From: Albidovulum sp.
GTDB lineage: Bacteria; Pseudomonadota; Alphaproteobacteria; Rhodobacterales; Rhodobacteraceae
DNA length: 15,348 nucleotides
Direction of reading: 5' to 3'
Assembly: GCA_030837785.1 (NCBI GenBank)
Contig: JAUQYA010000116.1
Span: 1 to 15,348 of the forward strand
Under the pieces are notes generated by a model. The model was not told the DNA's origin. It made no database searches and saw only the letters and a list, made by a program, of their open reading frames with translations. Of the stretch, positions 13,027-15,348 are shown in pieces. Position 1 is the first letter of the stretch, and every line of letters starts with the position of its first letter. The position numbers and the translations under genes are program-made.

Positions 13027-13323
13027 TTACTTCTGCAGTCTCTCGTGGTGCCGGATCACTTCGCTGATGACGAAGTTCAGGAATTTCCTGGCAAATTCCG
13101 GGTCGAGGTCGGCCGCCTCGGCAAGCCGTTCGAGCCGGGCGATCTGTTCGGCCTCGCGCGCCGGGTCGGAGGGCGGCAGGTCGTGGGCGGCCTTGAGCCG
13201 GCCCACCGACTGGGTGTGCTTGAACCGCTCAGCCAGCGTGTAGACGAGGATCGCGTCGAGCCGGTCGATGCTTTCCCGATGCTCCTTCAGGAGCGCGGCG
13301 GCGCGGGCGGTGGCGTCGGTCAT
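13027..13323 (-). CDS. Chorismate mutase, AroQ type
   Basis: The 98-residue all-helical protein aligns with the AroQ fold. Catalytic-site residues of E. coli chorismate mutase have counterparts at R16 (HRESIDRLD), R33 (LAERFK), K44 (VGRLKAAH), D53, R56 and E57 (PSDPAREAEQ). The enzyme turns chorismate into prephenate for phenylalanine and tyrosine. The start MTDATARAAALLKEHRESID is preceded by GAGGAGGG; the frame extends far upstream, but only as a shadow of the GNAT genes. It stands alone, without a fused dehydratase or dehydrogenase, just before rpsP. That position is unrelated to aromatic synthesis but is one I recall from Rhodobacteraceae. Confidence 0.92.
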   Translation of the reverse strand: MTDATARAAALLKEHRESIDRLDAILVYTLAERFKHTQSVGRLKAAHDLPPSDPAREAEQIARLERLAEAADLDPEFARKFLNFVISEVIRHHERLQK

Positions 13324-13459
13324 GCGGCCCTCCTCGGCTGGATCCCGGCGTCGGTTCGGCGTCCCGCCGGCGTCGGACATCCGTCGGTTTTCCGTCCCGA
13401 CAGGGCGCGCGGGACGTTCACCGGGGATTGGGTATTTGGGCAACGAAGAAGCGGCGGGG

Positions 13460-14050
13460 TCATGCGCGGCCCTCCGGGCGGTGGCGGTAGACGCGGACGG
13501 ACCCGGCGAGCGCGGCCTCGGCCCCGGGGTCGCGGACCGCGCCCAGCCGTTCGGCAAGTGCCACGGAGCGGGCGTTGTCGTGATCGACGTAGCTGACGAC
13601 CGTGGCCATGCCCAGCGTGCCGAAGGCATGCGCCCGGATCGCCTCCGCCGCCTCTTGCGCGAAGCCCCTGCCTTCGGCCGCCCCGGTGAGGATCCAGCCG
13701 ATCTCCGGCTCCGGGTCGCCGTATTCCTGCCAGAGGTAGCCGAAGCCGAGCACCTCGCCGCCCGCATGTGCCCCGCCGGCGCGCGGCGCGATCGTCCAGA
13801 CGCCCATGCCGCGCAGCATCCAGCCCGCGACGGCCTGGCAGAAGTCGTTCCAGGCGCCGTCGCGGCCGAAGGGGCCGCCGAGCCCGGCGGCGCGGTCCGA
13901 CATGAGGATGTCGGCACAGGGCTGGAAATCCGCGATCTGCGGCGCGCGGAGCCGCAGGCGTCCGGTCGCCAGAACCGGCACCCGATCCGCGATGCCGGCG
14001 GCAAGCGCGCCGGCTGCGCCCGTCGCCGCCATTTCCCAGGGCCGGATCAT
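13460..14050 (-). CDS. GNAT family N-acetyltransferase (RimJ/RimL type), copy 1
   Basis: The 196-residue protein has the N-terminal beta strand VLATGRLRLRAPQIADF, the beta-4 segment EPEIGWILT, and the acetyl-CoA loop AEGRGFAQEAAEAI (GxGxA motif A). The motif B region NARSVALAERLGAV completes the fold. It carries about 25 extra residues at its N-terminus (MIRPWEMAATGAAGALAAGI). The start at 14050 overlaps the stop of the next GNAT gene upstream as ATGA. Substrates of such enzymes range from ribosomal protein termini to small molecules; nothing in the sequence settles this. It is the last and most divergent of four tandem copies, 136 bp before the chorismate mutase. Confidence 0.87.
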   Translation of the reverse strand: MIRPWEMAATGAAGALAAGIADRVPVLATGRLRLRAPQIADFQPCADILMSDRAAGLGGPFGRDGAWNDFCQAVAGWMLRGMGVWTIAPRAGGAHAGGEVLGFGYLWQEYGDPEPEIGWILTGAAEGRGFAQEAAEAIRAHAFGTLGMATVVSYVDHDNARSVALAERLGAVRDPGAEAALAGSVRVYRHRPEGRA

Positions 14051-14583
14051 GCCCGCACCTCCGGCCCGGCGTGACGGAAGACGAGGCAGGGGTCGGTGCC
14101 GGGATGGGCGGCGGCATCGTCGGGCACCGCGCCGAGACGGCGCGCGAGCGCGATGGAGCGGGCGTTCGCCGGGGCGATGTAGCTGACGGCGGTTTTCCAG
14201 CCGAGGCTGGTGAAGGCGAAGCGGCGCGCGGCGGCGGCGGCCTCGAAGGCATAGCCCTTGCCCTCGGCCGCGCCGTCCCAGACCGCCCAGCCGATCTCGC
14301 GCTCGGGCCAGCCTTCGGGAAACCACGGCCCGGCCATGCCGAGCGCGGAGGTCTCGCCCCTCAGGGTGAAGACGAACACGCCGAAGCCGCGCAGCACCCA
14401 GTGGCCGACGAGATGGCCGAAGCCGCGCCAGGCCAGTTCGGGGTCATAGGCGGTGGAGCGGACGAAATCGGCGCGGGGGCTGGCGATGAAGGCGTTGAAG
14501 GCCGGCCAGTCGTCGCGGCCGGGCGCGCGCAGCGTCAGCCGTTCTGTTTCGATGACCGGCGTATGTGCGAGGACCGGGGTCAT
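14047..14583 (-). CDS. GNAT family N-acetyltransferase (RimJ/RimL type), copy 2
   Basis: The 178-residue protein shows IETERLTLRAPGRDDWPAF at the start, EREIGWAVWD, the acetyl-CoA loop AEGKGYAFEAAAAA and NARSIALARRLGAV. It is a full-length single-domain GNAT. Its start (14583) and stop (14047) both overlap neighbouring GNAT genes by ATGA. Translation of the run is therefore coupled, and the genes are probably expressed in fixed proportion. No partner or substrate can be read. Confidence 0.87.
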   Translation of the reverse strand: MTPVLAHTPVIETERLTLRAPGRDDWPAFNAFIASPRADFVRSTAYDPELAWRGFGHLVGHWVLRGFGVFVFTLRGETSALGMAGPWFPEGWPEREIGWAVWDGAAEGKGYAFEAAAAARRFAFTSLGWKTAVSYIAPANARSIALARRLGAVPDDAAAHPGTDPCLVFRHAGPEVRA

Positions 14584-15092
14584 GCGCGTCCCCCGAGGTC
14601 ATGGCGGATCACCACGTCGCCGGGATCGACGCCGGGGAGTGTCGGGTCGATCACGCCCCCGAGGCGGAGGGCGAGCGCGATCGAGCGGCTGTTGGCCGGG
14701 TCGATGATCGAGACAAGGCGCGGCCAGCCGAACGAGGTCCGCACCCAGTCCATGACGGCGCGGGCGGCCTCGGCGGCGTATCCCCTGCCTTCGGCTCCGG
14801 GCACCACGAACCAGCCCAGTTCCGGCTCGGGGAAGCCCTCGGGCTGGTAGATGCCGACCTCGCCGAGATAGGCGCCGGTGGCGCGGTCGTCGAGGCCGAA
14901 GGCGCCGTAGCCGCGCAGGTTCCAGAGCGCCACGTCGGCGGCCCAGGCGCGGTAGCCCTCCACCCGGTCCAGGGGCCCGCGTTCGTGGCGCGAGCGGTCC
15001 GAGGCGAAGAACGCCGCCCAGTGTTCGAAGTCGGCGAGCCTCGGGGCGCGCAATGTCAGCCGCGCGGTATGGAGCGTGGGGGGGGCGGTCAT
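14580..15092 (-). CDS. GNAT family N-acetyltransferase (RimJ/RimL type), copy 3
   Basis: The 170-residue protein contains LHTARLTLRAPRLADFEHW, PEPELGWFVVPG, the acetyl-CoA loop AEGRGYAAEAARAV and NSRSIALALRLGGV. It ends PGDVVIRHDLGGRA, and the C-terminal VxRH pattern is shared with copies 2 and 4 (VFRH, VWRH). It overlaps both neighbours by ATGA (14580-14583 and 15089-15092). Full length for the family; the substrate is unknown. Confidence 0.87.
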   Translation of the reverse strand: MTAPPTLHTARLTLRAPRLADFEHWAAFFASDRSRHERGPLDRVEGYRAWAADVALWNLRGYGAFGLDDRATGAYLGEVGIYQPEGFPEPELGWFVVPGAEGRGYAAEAARAVMDWVRTSFGWPRLVSIIDPANSRSIALALRLGGVIDPTLPGVDPGDVVIRHDLGGRA

Positions 15093-15348
15093 GGCGCCTC
15101 CGGCGAGGGATGACGCCAGACATCCATGAGCCCGTGCGCCGGGTGCGCGTGCCGCCCCTCGATCCGGGCGCCGAGGCGCTCCGCCAGCGCGGCGGAGCGG
15201 GTGTTGCCGGGCTTGATCAGGCTGACCGCGGTGGTCCAGCCGAGCGTGCCGTAGGCATGGGCCCGGGCCGCGAGCGCGGCCTCATGGGCGATGCCGCGCC
15301 CCTCGGCCGTCTCGAAGACCGACCAGGCGACCTCCGGCTCGGGCCAGC
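15089..15348 (-). CDS. GNAT family N-acetyltransferase, copy 4, partial (window edge)
   Basis: Only the last 85 codons are visible: WPEPEVAWSVFETAEGRGIA, then HEAALAARAHAYGTLGW, TRSAALAERLGA and DVWRHPSPEAP. The acetyl-CoA loop AEGRGIAHEA and the NTRSAALAERLG helix match the other three copies. The gene enters from the right edge of the window, and its stop overlaps the start of copy 3 as ATGA. The N-terminal half is outside the window. Confidence 0.85.
   Translation of the reverse strand, partial: WPEPEVAWSVFETAEGRGIAHEAALAARAHAYGTLGWTTAVSLIKPGNTRSAALAERLGARIEGRHAHPAHGLMDVWRHPSPEAP

Noticed and set aside
13394..13415. GTCCCG/CGGGAC hairpin as a terminator between the GNAT genes and the chorismate mutase
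   Set aside because: Six-base stem with a 10-nt loop and no T-run on either strand.
1..15348. CRISPR array, tRNA or rRNA genes
   Set aside because: No regularly spaced repeats, and no tRNA- or rRNA-like segments were recognised on reading both strands.

Overview
The window is GC-rich, and its right half has the gene content of an alphaproteobacterium of the Rhodobacteraceae type. It carries mipZ, an rpsP-rimM-trmD-rplS-rpmE translation block, a small AroQ-type chorismate mutase and a run of GNAT acetyltransferases. The lineage call rests on family knowledge and protein character; no search was run.

Layout. (1) Bases 1-2459 are a stack of insertion sequences: the tail of an IS5-family transposase, then an IS6-family element (IS6-A) inserted into a second IS6-family element (IS6-B, only 132 bp left). 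IS6-A is itself split by a complete IS110-family element of the IS1111 type. (2) Bases 2492-6994 are a minus-strand catabolic cluster: a truncated NADH:flavin oxidoreductase, an ADP-forming acyl-CoA synthetase, an enoyl-CoA hydratase/isomerase and a zinc alcohol dehydrogenase. A LysR regulator (7083-8051) diverges from it. (3) Bases 8081-9340 hold a 277-bp internally deleted IS21-type element and a complete IS5-family element (IS427-like) with a -1 frameshift site. (4) From 9368 to the end lies core chromosome, all on the minus strand: mipZ, a terminator, rpmE, rplS, trmD, rimM, a 46-residue membrane ORF, rpsP, a chorismate mutase and four tandem GNAT genes, the last cut by the window edge.

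The most notable observation is in the IS110/IS1111 element (854-2242). Its 12-bp subterminal inverted repeats lie exactly 5 bp inside a GA dinucleotide present at both junctions. Removing the element restores the IS6-A reading frame (…YF|KTSPE…). Its 3' noncoding region folds on inspection into stem, internal loop and apical hairpin, with the two loop strands matching the two sides of this insertion site (TACTTCAAG and CGTCTTGA). A second candidate loop carries ACACATGA, which equals the element's own right end plus the core. This is the architecture of a bridge RNA (seekRNA), with guides readable against the site the element occupies.

The catabolic genes are translationally coupled (4-bp and 11-bp overlaps) and probably activate and beta-oxidise an unknown carboxylic acid under LysR control. 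The oxidoreductase has lost most of its length, so the pathway may be incomplete. The translation block and the GNAT run are ordinary operon-type chromosome; the 25-bp gap between mipZ and the IS5 element marks the border of the accessory region.
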